Of a stretch of 64,000 nt of DNA, positions 23,951 through 33,000 are shown piece by piece. Position 1 is the first letter of the stretch; each line of letters starts with the position of its first letter. Source of the DNA: CALXXL01 sp034926605 (GTDB lineage: Bacteria > Verrucomicrobiota > Lentisphaeria > Victivallales > Victivallaceae). The position numbers were made by a program, and so were the translations under genes. The notes below the pieces were generated by a model. It searched no databases. It was given only the letters and a program-made list of their open reading frames with translations, and was not told the origin of the DNA. The stretch is from NCBI GenBank assembly GCA_034926605.1, contig JAYFQV010000001.1, forward strand, positions 124,001 through 188,000. Reading direction: 5' to 3'.

Positions 23951-25270
23951 ATGAATGACCTGATCACTCTCGCCGGATACGGCGAAGCCGATATAACGCC
24001 GGCGAAACCGGCGGAAACCGTGGGATTCTTCCGCCCGTCCAATCTTTCTCGCGGCGTGGCGGAACCGCTCAAAGCCCAGGTGTTTGCATGGCAAAATCGC
24101 GGTATGCCGGGCTGCCTTGCGGCGATCGACAGTCTCGGATTCACCACCAAACTGGCAGATTTGCTGCGCGACCGCATCGCCTCAATAATCGGAAGCCGAC
24201 GGGAAAATGTGATGTTATGCTTCTCGCATACGCACTCGGCTCCCAATGCCGCGACCGTGCCGGGATACTTCGAATTTGCCGGTGAACGCATATCGGAGGC
24301 CGTCCGTGAAGCGGTCGAAACCGCGGTTCCGATAAAAGCCGGCTGGGGCGTAGCGGAATGCGTCATAGGCGTGAACCGCCGTTCCGGCGGCTCGGGCTGC
24401 GACCGGCGACTGGGCTTGCTGAAAATAACCGACTACGAAGGCGGCAGTCGGCTGCTGGTGCTGCGGGTTACCGCCCATGCGAATGTCCTGTCCAGCGACA
24501 ATTATATGTTGTCACCGGATTATTTCGGTACCGCCCGCAACCTGATCGCCGAAAAATTCGGATGCCCGGTGATAATGATTCAAGGCGCGGCTGGAAACGT
24601 CCGCCCCCGCTTTCGCCAGCACAATGCGGACTATCTGGAAATACACTCCTTCGAGGCGGCGCAAACGGTTGTGCCGGAGGCGGAAAAGCAACGATGCCTT
24701 ACAGAAAGCCGACAGGCGATGCGGGACATGTCCGCCGAGATCCTGCGCGGGACAGAATCCGCCGCCGTCACGATGCGGGACATCGAAAATATCGGCATAA
24801 ATTCGAGCACGATGAACTGCCGCGCCAACGTTCCAGATATGGACCGCGCTTTGAAGATCGCCGAAGAAGCGGTCGAAGCAGGAATCGACGGAACCGCCTG
24901 GCTGGCAGAAGTAAGAAAGCTGAACAACGCCGGAGTCAAGGCGCAATTATCACCGGTGGAACTTCAGATATTCCGCCTGAACGACGGTTGCTTCTGCGGT
25001 ATCGCCAACGAAGCCATGTGCGAACTCGCCCTCGAACTTCAACGCCGTATGCGCAATCCGTTGGTCTTTCTCAACGGCTATACCAATGGCTGCAACAGCT
25101 ATCTGCCGACCGCGGAGGAATACGACGCCGGGGGCTATGAGGTGCTGTGGTCGAATCTGATTTATTACCGTTACCACGGTCGCGTGATGCCGTTCAACCG
25201 GGAAACCGCCGGTGAAATCGTCACGCTGCTCGAACAGAAACTCAACGCACTCGGAGGCATAAAAAAATGA
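23951..25270 (+). CDS. Neutral/alkaline ceramidase-like protein (N-terminal domain type)
   Basis: 439-residue protein resembling the catalytic domain of neutral ceramidases and related bacterial proteins of unknown substrate. AGYGEADITPAKP at the N-terminus, CFSHTHSAPN (metal-ligand histidines), VIMIQGAAGNVRPR and a late NGYTNGCNSYLPTAEEYDAGGYE match conserved family blocks. No signal peptide is visible, so a cytoplasmic hydrolase acting on an amide or ester is more likely than a secreted ceramidase. Its stop overlaps the nitroreductase start by 4 nt. Confidence 0.8.
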   Translation: MNDLITLAGYGEADITPAKPAETVGFFRPSNLSRGVAEPLKAQVFAWQNRGMPGCLAAIDSLGFTTKLADLLRDRIASIIGSRRENVMLCFSHTHSAPNAATVPGYFEFAGERISEAVREAVETAVPIKAGWGVAECVIGVNRRSGGSGCDRRLGLLKITDYEGGSRLLVLRVTAHANVLSSDNYMLSPDYFGTARNLIAEKFGCPVIMIQGAAGNVRPRFRQHNADYLEIHSFEAAQTVVPEAEKQRCLTESRQAMRDMSAEILRGTESAAVTMRDIENIGINSSTMNCRANVPDMDRALKIAEEAVEAGIDGTAWLAEVRKLNNAGVKAQLSPVELQIFRLNDGCFCGIANEAMCELALELQRRMRNPLVFLNGYTNGCNSYLPTAEEYDAGGYEVLWSNLIYYRYHGRVMPFNRETAGEIVTLLEQKLNALGGIKK

Positions 25271-25791
25271 ACTTTCTGGAACTTGCAAAATCACGTTGTA
25301 CCACCCGCGGATTCGACGGAACACCGATAAAAGAAGACGATCTTACCTATATTCTGGAGGCGGGAAGAGTGGCACCGACCGCCTGCAACCGGCAGCCGCA
25401 GAAGATCGTGGTGGTTCGCGATCCGGCCAACCTGGTCAAGGTTAACAAAGCATACAACACTTTCAATGCGCCGTGCGTACTGCTGGTTTGCCGTGACCGG
25501 CGCGACGAGCTCATCCGCCCATTCGACGGCAAATGCTCCGGCGATCTCGACATCGGTATCATCTGCGACCACATGATGCTGGCGGCCCGGGAACTCGGCA
25601 TCGGCAGCGTAATGATCGGTCTGTTCGATCCCGCCGTCATACGGCAGGAATTCGGCATGCCGCCATACGTCGAACCCACCGCCCTGCTGTTGCTCGGCCA
25701 CCCTTCCGGCGGCTTCCTGAGTTCCGAACGTCACGCCACTGCAAGAAGACCTCCCGCCGACACGATCATGCATGAGGTTTACAAAGAATGA
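25267..25791 (+). CDS. Nitroreductase family protein
   Basis: FMN-dependent NAD(P)H oxidoreductase; 174 aa. ELAKSRCTTRGFDGTPI (the R-S-x-R-x-F-type start), APTACNRQPQKIVVV, DIGIICDHMMLAARELGIGS and the C-terminal LLLGHPSGG are the family signature positions. Overlaps the previous gene by 4 nt. The physiological substrate is unknown. Confidence 0.92.
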   Translation: MNFLELAKSRCTTRGFDGTPIKEDDLTYILEAGRVAPTACNRQPQKIVVVRDPANLVKVNKAYNTFNAPCVLLVCRDRRDELIRPFDGKCSGDLDIGIICDHMMLAARELGIGSVMIGLFDPAVIRQEFGMPPYVEPTALLLLGHPSGGFLSSERHATARRPPADTIMHEVYKE

Positions 25792-25964
25792 CATCTTCGG
25801 CCTTTTTTGCCGCCTTTTTTGCCGGACGAAGTCACCTCCCACCTTCGAAATAGCCTTTTTTAACCGTGCGGGAACCTTCATGGCCAACCGCCGCCAGCTT
25901 GCTCCGGGTCGCGGCTGATCATAAACATACCATCATCGTTCAATATCATAACAAAGTTTAATAC

Positions 25965-25993
25965 TTGTAATCAACTGCAAACGGTGATATATT
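25965..25993 (+). promoter_or_regulatory. Promoter of the TviB-type dehydrogenase
   Basis: TTGTAA, 17 bp, TATATT; start codon 38 bp downstream with GGAG site. The ~170 bp between the nitroreductase stop and this element show no gene. Confidence 0.6.
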
Positions 25994-26030
25994 ATAAGGT
26001 ATTGTTTAACAAACTATTGGAGATGGGACC

Positions 26031-27317
26031 ATGTTGGATAGGATTTCGGACGGAACGATCAAAGTCGGACTGGTGGGCCTCGGATACGTTGGTCTGCCGC
26101 TCGCGGTCGAGTACGGCAGGAATTTCGACACCGTTGGATTCGATGTCAAGGAAGATCGCCTTGCCATGCTTCGCAAAGGAGTGGACACCACGCTTGAAAC
26201 CTCTCCGGAAAGCCTGGCTGCCGCAAAATATCTGAAGTTCACCTCAGATCCGGCCATGCTCGCCGACCGCGACGTGATCATCGTTACCGTTCCAACCCCG
26301 GTGGACAAGTTCAACAATCCTGACCTGACTCCGCTGTACCGCGCCAGCGAAACCATCGGAAAAGTGCTTAAAAAAGGCGCGATCGTGGTGTTCGAAAGCA
26401 CCGTCTACCCGGGATGTACCGAGGAACAGTGCGTCCCGGTAATCGAAAAGTACAGCGGCATGAAATTCAACCGCGACTTCTTCTGCGGCTACAGCCCCGA
26501 GCGCATCAACCCCGGCGACAAGCAGCATTCCCTGACCCAGATAAAGAAGATAACCGCCGGCAGTACCCCCGAGTCTGCGGAAACAGTCGATGCGCTGTAC
26601 CGCTCGATCATCACCGCCGGAACCCATCGCGCCAGCTCCATAAAGGTTGCCGAAGCCGCCAAGGTTATCGAAAATTCACAGCGGGACGTCAACATCGCGT
26701 TCGTTAACGAACTCTCCAAAATATTCAACCTCATCGGCATCGACACCACCGAGGTGCTCGAAGCCGCCGGCACCAAGTGGAACTTTCTGCCGTTCCGCCC
26801 GGGATTGGTGGGCGGTCACTGCATCGGAGTTGATCCTTACTACCTTACCCATAAGGCCGCCGAACTCGGCTATCATCCCGAGGTGATCCTTGCCGGCCGC
26901 CGCATCAACGACGGCATGGGCAAATACGTTGCCACCGAAATGGTGAAACTGATGATAAACAAAGACATAAAAATCAGGAACGCCAGAGTGCTGATGCTGG
27001 GCATCACTTTCAAGGAAAACTGCCCGGATATCCGTAATTCGCACGCGGTCGACGTGGTGCGCGGTCTGGCCGAATTCGGATGCAAAGTGGATATCTTCGA
27101 TCCCTGGGCTGATCCTGCGGAAATTGCGCATGAATACGGCTTGGAATCCGTCCGCCAGCTTTCCGACCTTTCCGACATCAAATATGACGGCGTGGTTCTG
27201 GCGGTGGCCCACCGTGAGTTCAAGGAGCTGGACTTCGAGACAATGAAAAATGATGTGGCTGTGGTATACGACATAAAGGGGCTTTTGCCCAAGGACAAGG
27301 TTTCCGCCCGGCTCTGA
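26031..27317 (+). CDS. UDP-N-acetyl-hexosamine 6-dehydrogenase (TviB/WbpP-group nucleotide-sugar dehydrogenase)
   Basis: NAD-dependent four-electron oxidation of a UDP-HexNAc to the uronic acid, for capsule or O-antigen sugars; cytoplasmic. 428 aa. N-terminal Rossmann GLGYVGLPLAVEYG, VTVPTPVD, ESTVYPGCTEE, the central GLVGGHCIGVDPYYL with catalytic Cys, and C-terminal MLGITFKENCPDIRNS. The Y-Y-L after VDP and the FKENCPDIRN block point to the TviB/VipA/Cap5O side rather than UDP-glucose dehydrogenase. Single-gene unit followed by a terminator. Confidence 0.9.
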   Translation: MLDRISDGTIKVGLVGLGYVGLPLAVEYGRNFDTVGFDVKEDRLAMLRKGVDTTLETSPESLAAAKYLKFTSDPAMLADRDVIIVTVPTPVDKFNNPDLTPLYRASETIGKVLKKGAIVVFESTVYPGCTEEQCVPVIEKYSGMKFNRDFFCGYSPERINPGDKQHSLTQIKKITAGSTPESAETVDALYRSIITAGTHRASSIKVAEAAKVIENSQRDVNIAFVNELSKIFNLIGIDTTEVLEAAGTKWNFLPFRPGLVGGHCIGVDPYYLTHKAAELGYHPEVILAGRRINDGMGKYVATEMVKLMINKDIKIRNARVLMLGITFKENCPDIRNSHAVDVVRGLAEFGCKVDIFDPWADPAEIAHEYGLESVRQLSDLSDIKYDGVVLAVAHREFKELDFETMKNDVAVVYDIKGLLPKDKVSARL

Positions 27318-27335
27318 TCCACATTGGAATTTTGC

Positions 27336-27360
27336 GGCCGCCGTTACAAGGCGGCCTTTT
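27336..27360 (+). terminator. Intrinsic terminator after the dehydrogenase
   Basis: GGCCGCC, 7-nt loop, GGCGGCC, then TTTT. Perfect 7-bp GC stem. Confidence 0.9.
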
Positions 27361-27375
27361 CTTTGTCCGCACCGG

Positions 27376-28689
27376 TTAAAGTTCGCGGCTCCGCCGTATG
27401 GTTTCGATCATGTAATCGATTTCGGCGTTCGAAAGGCCGGGATACAGACCGATCCAGAAAGCGTCGTTCATGATCCGGTCGGTATTTTCAAGGCCGCCGA
27501 CCACTCGATAGTCCACGCCGTGCACAAGCCCTTCGAAGCAGGGTTGACGGGTCAAATTACCGGCAAACAGGTGACGGGTCTGAATCCGGCGCGACTCCAG
27601 ATATTCCACCACCCGCCCGCGTCTGCCTTTGGCCGTCAAGGTTATGAGGAACCCGAACCATGCCGGGTCGCTTTCCGGATATTTCCGCATCGGCTCGAAT
27701 TCCGGCAGGCCGTTCAATCCCTCATAAAGGCGGGCGAAATTATGCTTGCGCCGCGCGATGAAATCAGGAAGCTTGTCCAATTGTGCGCAGCCGACGGCGG
27801 CCTGAAGATCGGTGGCTTTCAGGTTGTAGCCGAAGTGGCTGTAAACATACTTGTGGTCGTAGCCGACCGGAAGCGTACCATATTGTCCGGTGAAGCGGCG
27901 GCCACATGTGTCGTCATGCCCCGGCGGGCAGACGCAGTCGCGGCCCCAGTCGCGCAGCGACAGCATGATTCTGGCCAGCAGCGGATCGCCGGTGTACACC
28001 GCGCCGCCCTCGCCGGTGGTGATGTGATGAGCGGGATAAAAACTGGAGGTCCCTATGTCTCCGAAGCCGCCGGTGAACCTTCCGGCGTATCTCGAGCCGA
28101 GCGCATCGCAATTATCCTCGATCAGCCACAGCCCGTGCCGGTCGCAGAAAGATTTAACCGCGGCAAGGTCGAATGGATTGCCGAGAGTATGGGCCAGCAT
28201 CACGGCACGGGTTTTTGAGGAAAGCGCGGCTTCCAGGCTCTCAGGATCGATATTGGCGGTGGCAGCATCTATGTCGCAGAAGACCGGAACCGCGCCGTAC
28301 TGGATTATCGGAGCCACTGTGGTCGGAAACCCGCAGGCGACGGTTATCACCTCGTCGCCCCGCCGGACCCGGCGGTCACCGAGCAGCGGCGAAGTAAGTG
28401 CGGAAAACGCCAGCAGATTGGCCGAACTGCCGGAGTTGACGAACAACGCATGGCCAACGCCGAGAAAGGCGGCAAGTCGGTTTTCGAACTCCTGCGTAAA
28501 CCGCCCGGAGGTAAGCCAAAATTCCAGCGTTGCGTCGGTCAGGTTGCAAAGCTCCTTTTCGTCGAAGACCCTGCCTGCGTAATTGAGGCGGGATTCCCCG
28601 GGGACAAACGGAGTTCCGCCGTGAGCCAGACGACTATATTCGGCGACCTTTTCCATTATTTCCCGGCGCAGAGACTCTAAACGGTCCAT
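27376..28689 (-). CDS. rfbH: CDP-4-dehydro-6-deoxyglucose 3-dehydratase (E1) RfbH
   Basis: PMP- and [2Fe-2S]-dependent enzyme that removes the 3-OH in CDP-3,6-dideoxyhexose synthesis (abequose, paratose, tyvelose, ascarylose). 437 aa, normal length. It belongs to the DegT aminotransferase fold, but the internal-aldimine Lys is replaced by His in SFYPAHHITTGEG, exactly as in true E1 dehydratases. Cysteines in EDNCDALGS and DWGRDCVCPPGHDDTC can hold the iron-sulfur cluster. Overlaps rfbG by 13 nt. No E3 reductase gene is seen nearby. Confidence 0.95.
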   Translation of the reverse strand: MDRLESLRREIMEKVAEYSRLAHGGTPFVPGESRLNYAGRVFDEKELCNLTDATLEFWLTSGRFTQEFENRLAAFLGVGHALFVNSGSSANLLAFSALTSPLLGDRRVRRGDEVITVACGFPTTVAPIIQYGAVPVFCDIDAATANIDPESLEAALSSKTRAVMLAHTLGNPFDLAAVKSFCDRHGLWLIEDNCDALGSRYAGRFTGGFGDIGTSSFYPAHHITTGEGGAVYTGDPLLARIMLSLRDWGRDCVCPPGHDDTCGRRFTGQYGTLPVGYDHKYVYSHFGYNLKATDLQAAVGCAQLDKLPDFIARRKHNFARLYEGLNGLPEFEPMRKYPESDPAWFGFLITLTAKGRRGRVVEYLESRRIQTRHLFAGNLTRQPCFEGLVHGVDYRVVGGLENTDRIMNDAFWIGLYPGLSNAEIDYMIETIRRSREL

Positions 28690-29735
28690 TCCAGCCCTTC
28701 CCGCCGCGCCGCGGCAACATATTCGTTCAAATCATCCAAGCTGCCGCCGCGGCCGGAAAGCCGACGGTTGCGATACCAGCGGGCGGTGCGTTCCGCCGCC
28801 TGCGCGGTCGTCCACACCGGCCGCCATTGCAACAGTTCGCGGGCCTTGGAACAGTCCAGGCACAGCGACGACGCCTCGTGCGGAGCTTCCGTCCGCCCGG
28901 CGGTTTCAAAAGAAATTTCGGGATAAGCCGCCGACAACATACCGACCAGCTCACCCACAGTCACACCGCTGGCGTCCGGGCCGAAATTCCACGCTCCGGC
29001 AAATCCGCGGCGGCCTTCCAACAGCCGTTGACCGAGCGCAAGATATCCGCTCAAGGGGTCGAGCACATGCTGCCACGGACGCACCGCCCCGGGATTCCGA
29101 ATTGCGGCCGGCCGCCCGGCGGCCGCCGCCCGCATGATGTCCGGCACCAGCCGGTCGGCCCCCCAGTCGCCACCGCCGACGGCATTGCCGGCCCTGGCCG
29201 AGGCGACCAGCGGGCCGTCGCCGAAAAAACTGCGCCGGTATGAAGATACGACAAGCTCGGCGCAGCCTTTGCTGGCACTGTACGGGTCGAACCCGCCCAT
29301 CGGATCGGACTCGCGGCAACGCTCGCCCCCGCGGTTTTCATAGCATTTGTCGCTGGTTACCACAACCGCGGCGCGTACCGACGGCATCCGCCGACATCCT
29401 TCCAGCACATTGACCGTACCCATTACGTTGGTACGGAAAGTTCCGACCGGATCGCGGTACGAGTCAAGCACCAGCGGTTGGGCGGCAAGATGAAACACTA
29501 TTTCCGGCTTGAAATCACCGAAAACGCGCAACAGCAGCGCGAGATCGCAGATATCCGCCATTTCGGAGCGTATTTCCAGTTTCAACGACTCCCAATGGTT
29601 GGGCGAAGGCATCGACAGCGCGACTCCGCACACCTCGGCTCCCAACTGCCGCAACCAGAGAGCCAGCCACGACCCTTTGAACCCGGTATGACCGGTGACA
29701 AGTACGCGGCGACTGCGATAAATATCGGCGAACAT
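28677..29735 (-). CDS. rfbG: CDP-glucose 4,6-dehydratase
   Basis: NAD-bound SDR enzyme forming CDP-4-dehydro-6-deoxyglucose. 352 aa. Rossmann motif VTGHTGFKGSWLALWL is diagnostic of RfbG; VVVTSDKCYENRGGER and DPYSASKGCAELV carry the catalytic Tyr-Lys. It follows rfbF by 3 nt and feeds RfbH. Confidence 0.95.
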   Translation of the reverse strand: MFADIYRSRRVLVTGHTGFKGSWLALWLRQLGAEVCGVALSMPSPNHWESLKLEIRSEMADICDLALLLRVFGDFKPEIVFHLAAQPLVLDSYRDPVGTFRTNVMGTVNVLEGCRRMPSVRAAVVVTSDKCYENRGGERCRESDPMGGFDPYSASKGCAELVVSSYRRSFFGDGPLVASARAGNAVGGGDWGADRLVPDIMRAAAAGRPAAIRNPGAVRPWQHVLDPLSGYLALGQRLLEGRRGFAGAWNFGPDASGVTVGELVGMLSAAYPEISFETAGRTEAPHEASSLCLDCSKARELLQWRPVWTTAQAAERTARWYRNRRLSGRGGSLDDLNEYVAAARREGLEWTV

Positions 29736-29738
29736 GTT

Positions 29739-30548
29739 TTATTTCCAATACTTCGTCCACGGGGCCGAACCGCGATTCCAAAGGCCGTTCAGCATCTCGT
29801 ATTCCCGGGCGTTGTCCATACACTGCCAGAACCCCTCGTGGCGATAGGCGTTCATCTCGCGGTCGGCGGCGGCGCGTCTCATCGGTTCCTGCTCGAAGAT
29901 CAGGGGTTCGCTGTCGCTGAGATAGCGGATCGCAAATTCGCGCCCAACCACCATGAATCCGCCGTTGATATATCCTTTGGCCTGCGCCGGCTTCTCCTCG
30001 AAGCCGGTGACCGCGTCGCCGTCGATCACCATTTCCCCGAAACGCGCCTCCGGATGCACCGCGCAGGTGGTCAGCAGTTTGCCGGAAGCAAGGTGGTGGC
30101 GGTAAACCGCGCCGATGTCGATATCGGACACCCCGTCGCCGTAGGTAAGAAAAAAATTCTTGTCGTCAGGAGTCAGATACTTAGCCGCACGGAACACCCG
30201 GCAGCCGGTCATCGACTCCAGCCCGGTACCGGCCAGCGTCACCTGCCAGTCATCTTCGGCGCAAGGACCGTGCAGCCTCACCTGCGGCGAACTGCCGATG
30301 GTAATGGTGGCGTCGGAAGTGCGCAAATGGTAGTTAAGAAAGAAATCGACGAACGCCTCCCGCTTCGCCCCGAGGCACAGGATGAACCGGCGCACGCCGA
30401 AGGCGGCATAGCACTTCATGATGTGCCACACTATCGGCAGCTCGCCGATCGGCACCATAGGCTTCGGCAGCAGTTCGGTTACCTCGCGCAGCCGGGTTCC
30501 CCGGCCGCCGCACAGGATCATTACGGGAGGGACGGCGGCATCTTGCAT
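29739..30548 (-). CDS. rfbF: Glucose-1-phosphate cytidylyltransferase
   Basis: Makes CDP-glucose from CTP and glucose-1-phosphate, the first step of the CDP-deoxysugar branch. Started at MQDAAVPPVMILCGGRG (269 aa), close to the family's usual ~257; the longer frame starts upstream of the predicted promoter -10. Signature MILCGGRGTRLREVTELLPKPM, IVWHIMKCYA and LTYGDGVSDID. Has its own promoter, apart from rfbCD. Confidence 0.95.
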   Translation of the reverse strand: MQDAAVPPVMILCGGRGTRLREVTELLPKPMVPIGELPIVWHIMKCYAAFGVRRFILCLGAKREAFVDFFLNYHLRTSDATITIGSSPQVRLHGPCAEDDWQVTLAGTGLESMTGCRVFRAAKYLTPDDKNFFLTYGDGVSDIDIGAVYRHHLASGKLLTTCAVHPEARFGEMVIDGDAVTGFEEKPAQAKGYINGGFMVVGREFAIRYLSDSEPLIFEQEPMRRAAADREMNAYRHEGFWQCMDNAREYEMLNGLWNRGSAPWTKYWK

Positions 30549-30583
30549 CGGAGCGGGTTCCTTTTGTTCAAACACTTTAGGGT

Positions 30584-30611
30584 AAAATAGTCCGCGTTGC
30601 GGCAAAATCAA
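30584..30611 (-). promoter_or_regulatory. Promoter of rfbFGH
   Basis: On the minus strand, TTGATT, 16 bp, TATTTT, about 36 bp before the rfbF start. Confidence 0.55.
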
Positions 30612-30671
30612 GCCTTCCGGCGGACAAAAACGAAAAATGCCGACACCGGAAAGAAACAGCCGCCGAAAATA

Positions 30672-31514
30672 TCAGAACTCTTCGGCCATGAATTCGGCCA
30701 GCGCCGACTTCCAATCCGGCATCGGGGACAGTCCCTGCATCCGCAGCATCATTTTGTCCAGACGAGAGTTGGCCGGACGGGGCGCCGGACGCGGATATTC
30801 GGCGGTAGCACAGGGAACCACTTTCTGACATATCCCGGCCAGCCGGAATATGGTGGAGGCGAACTCGAACCAGCTGGCTTCTCCCTCGCAAGTGAGATGG
30901 AAGGTGCCGCCCAGTTCCGGGCGATCGACGATTTCGTGGAGCTTGCGGGCTACCGCCAGAGTGCTGGTGGGATTGCCGACCTGATCGCTCACCACCTTGA
31001 GCTCGTCGCGGGTACCGTCGGCCAGCTTCATCATCGTATGGACAAAACTCGGCCCGCCGGGACCGTAAAGCCAGGATATCCGTGCAATCACATGATTGGG
31101 GCAGAGCTCGCGCACCAGCTGTTCCCCGGCGAACTTGGAAGCGCCATAGACGGTCCGTGCTCCGGCCGGATCGAACTCGTTGTACGGACGGTCGAGATCG
31201 CCGCTGAAAACGTAGTCGGTGGAAATTGCGATCAACCGCGCATTGTAACGGAAACAGGCGGCGGCAACGTTGCCGGTACCGACCGCGTTAAGTTTATAGG
31301 CTCGTTCGGCCTCGGTCTCGCAGAGGTCGACCTGGGTCATGGCGGCGCAGTGAATCACAACGTCCGGGCGGGTCTCGGCGAAAAACGCGTTGAGTCCGGC
31401 GGTGGCGGTTATGTCGCATTCCGGCAGATCGGCGACCGCGAGATCGTGGCCGCAGAACTCCCGAAACAGCGTCCGGCCGAGCATGCCCCGGCCTCCGGTG
31501 ATCATGATTTTCAT
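30672..31514 (-). CDS. rfbD: dTDP-4-dehydrorhamnose reductase
   Basis: NADPH-dependent last step of dTDP-L-rhamnose synthesis. 280 aa from MKIMITGGRGMLGRTL. GxxGxxG glycine loop, STDYVFSGD, VYGASKFAGEQLV (catalytic Tyr-Lys) and RISWLYGPGG are family marks. The start overlaps the rfbC stop by 4 nt. rfbA and rfbB are not in the window and must lie elsewhere if the pathway is complete. Confidence 0.94.
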   Translation of the reverse strand: MKIMITGGRGMLGRTLFREFCGHDLAVADLPECDITATAGLNAFFAETRPDVVIHCAAMTQVDLCETEAERAYKLNAVGTGNVAAACFRYNARLIAISTDYVFSGDLDRPYNEFDPAGARTVYGASKFAGEQLVRELCPNHVIARISWLYGPGGPSFVHTMMKLADGTRDELKVVSDQVGNPTSTLAVARKLHEIVDRPELGGTFHLTCEGEASWFEFASTIFRLAGICQKVVPCATAEYPRPAPRPANSRLDKMMLRMQGLSPMPDWKSALAEFMAEEF

Positions 31515-32083
31515 ACCAGGTACTCCTTGGTGTTGAAATCGAACATCTCGGCCTCGCCCCATCCGGGATTGTGGCGATCCTTGTCCGACAATATAATCTT
31601 CTCCGGCGGCAACGGCCAGTTGATACCGAGCTCCGGAGCAAGAAGATCGATACCACGCTCGTGGCTTGGCATGTACTTGTTGTCGCACTTATATGCAAAT
31701 ATCGCAGTTTCGGAGAGCACCATGAAGCCGTGGGCAAACCCGCGCGGCACAAAAAGCTGCTTCTTGTTTTCGTCGGAAAGCTCCACCGTCATATGCCTCC
31801 CGAAGGTGGGCGAACCACGGCGAATGTCCACCACCACATCAAGCACCGCCCCGGCAATCACCCTGACCAGCTTGGCCTGCGTGTACGGGGCCGCCTGATA
31901 GTGGAGACCGCGCGCCACGCCGAAGCCGGATTTGGACTCGTTGTCCTGCATGAAATCGCAGATTATTCCCGCCTGCGCGAAAATGTCGCGGTTCCATGCC
32001 TCGAAGAAATATCCGCGGTTGTCCCCGAATATTCTTGGAACTAGCACTTTTACTCCATCCAATATGGTATTTTCCACATTCAT
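31511..32083 (-). CDS. rfbC: dTDP-4-dehydrorhamnose 3,5-epimerase
   Basis: Epimerises dTDP-4-keto-6-deoxyglucose to the L-lyxo sugar. 190 aa. RGYFFEAWNRDIF, ARGLHYQAAPYTQAKLVRV (catalytic His), VVDIRRGSPTFG and FVPRGFAHGFMVLS are the cupin-fold signatures. First gene of the rfbCD unit, behind a consensus promoter. Confidence 0.96.
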   Translation of the reverse strand: MNVENTILDGVKVLVPRIFGDNRGYFFEAWNRDIFAQAGIICDFMQDNESKSGFGVARGLHYQAAPYTQAKLVRVIAGAVLDVVVDIRRGSPTFGRHMTVELSDENKKQLFVPRGFAHGFMVLSETAIFAYKCDNKYMPSHERGIDLLAPELGINWPLPPEKIILSDKDRHNPGWGEAEMFDFNTKEYLV

Positions 32084-32133
32084 TGCATATATTCCTTGCC
32101 CCCGGGCTCTTTATAAGATAGTTGCCGTCGGTT

Positions 32134-32162
32134 AAAATAACTCTTTTTTATCATCATGTCAA
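32134..32162 (-). promoter_or_regulatory. Promoter of rfbCD
   Basis: On the minus strand, TTGACA, 17 bp, TATTTT, about 50 bp before rfbC. Confidence 0.65.
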
Positions 32163-32207
32163 CCCTCGAAACCGAACTCCGCCTCGGGTTTTCAATCCGC
32201 AGCCGGC

Positions 32208-32813
32208 TTACAGCAGGTCTTTTTTCGACTCTTTCTCGGTTATCGGACGAACCGGCTTGCACGGCATGCCGTAAGCCAGATATCCGGCGGGAATATCATG
32301 AGTGACCACACTGCCGGCACCGATCACGGCGTTGTCGCCGATGGTGACGCCTCCGAACACGATCGCGCCGCAGGCTATCCAGACGTTGTTGCCGATATGG
32401 ATTTCCTTGGCGAACTCGGAGAAAAACGTGCCGCCCATGCCGTCCGGAGCGGCGATGCGCTCCTCGGCGATCAGCGGATGATCCGAAGCCACGAGGGAAA
32501 CGTTGGGGCCGCACATCACATTGTCCCCCATGTAGATGCGCGCATCGTCCAGCACCGTGAGGTTGAAATTGGCGACGAAATTGTTGCCGATAAAGGTATG
32601 GCATCCGTAGTTGAACTGGATCGGCCCCTGCATGTGAAATTTTTCGCCGATGGCACCGATGAAGTCGCGCACCAAAAGCTGCCGCGAAGGATCGAATTCG
32701 TCCATGGCATTGTATTTCTGGCAAAGCGAATGCGCCTTGTGCTTGAGTTCGCGCAACTCGCCGCTGCGGGGATTGAACAACCTGCCGTTGAAGATTTTTT
32801 CTTCTTCCGTCAT
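32208..32813 (-). CDS. Sugar O-acetyltransferase, left-handed beta-helix (maltose acetyltransferase/LacA-like)
   Basis: Acetyl-CoA-dependent hexapeptide transferase. 201 aa. The N-terminal helical region (EEEKIFNGRLFNPRSGELREL, seen as NGRLFNP and LKHKAHSLCQKYN) is the maltose-acetyltransferase type. IQFNYGCHTFIGNNFVANFN and CGPNVSLVASDHPL hold the catalytic His. IHIGNNVWIACGAIVFGGV, with IGDNAVIGAGSVVTHDIPAG (in parts), gives the hexapeptide coils. Likely acetylates a sugar or surface polysaccharide, in keeping with the neighbouring rfb genes. Confidence 0.92.
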   Translation of the reverse strand: MTEEEKIFNGRLFNPRSGELRELKHKAHSLCQKYNAMDEFDPSRQLLVRDFIGAIGEKFHMQGPIQFNYGCHTFIGNNFVANFNLTVLDDARIYMGDNVMCGPNVSLVASDHPLIAEERIAAPDGMGGTFFSEFAKEIHIGNNVWIACGAIVFGGVTIGDNAVIGAGSVVTHDIPAGYLAYGMPCKPVRPITEKESKKDLL

Positions 32814-32850
32814 TTCTCACACTCTCTTCCTACAAACTTATGGTTGGTAA

Positions 32851-32879
32851 AATATATACCGGAACGGCACCGGATGCAA
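32851..32879 (-). promoter_or_regulatory. Promoter of the acetyltransferase gene
   Basis: On the minus strand, TTGCAT, 17 bp, TATATT, 38 bp before the ATG. Confidence 0.6.
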
Positions 32880-32917
32880 CCGGATTGTCAAAACAGCGGC
32901 AATTATTCCGAAGTACC

Positions 32918-32946
32918 TTGACAGAGCCGGATAGAGGCGTTATTTT
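32918..32946 (+). promoter_or_regulatory. Promoter of the ICMT/Lgt-like membrane protein
   Basis: TTGACA, 17 bp, TATTTT, about 54 bp before the ATG; divergent from the acetyltransferase promoter. Confidence 0.6.
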
Positions 32947-33000
32947 TCTCATGTCCTGAAAAACAAGGAACCGCGGCGACGGGGAGTGGGAGGTGCGGAC

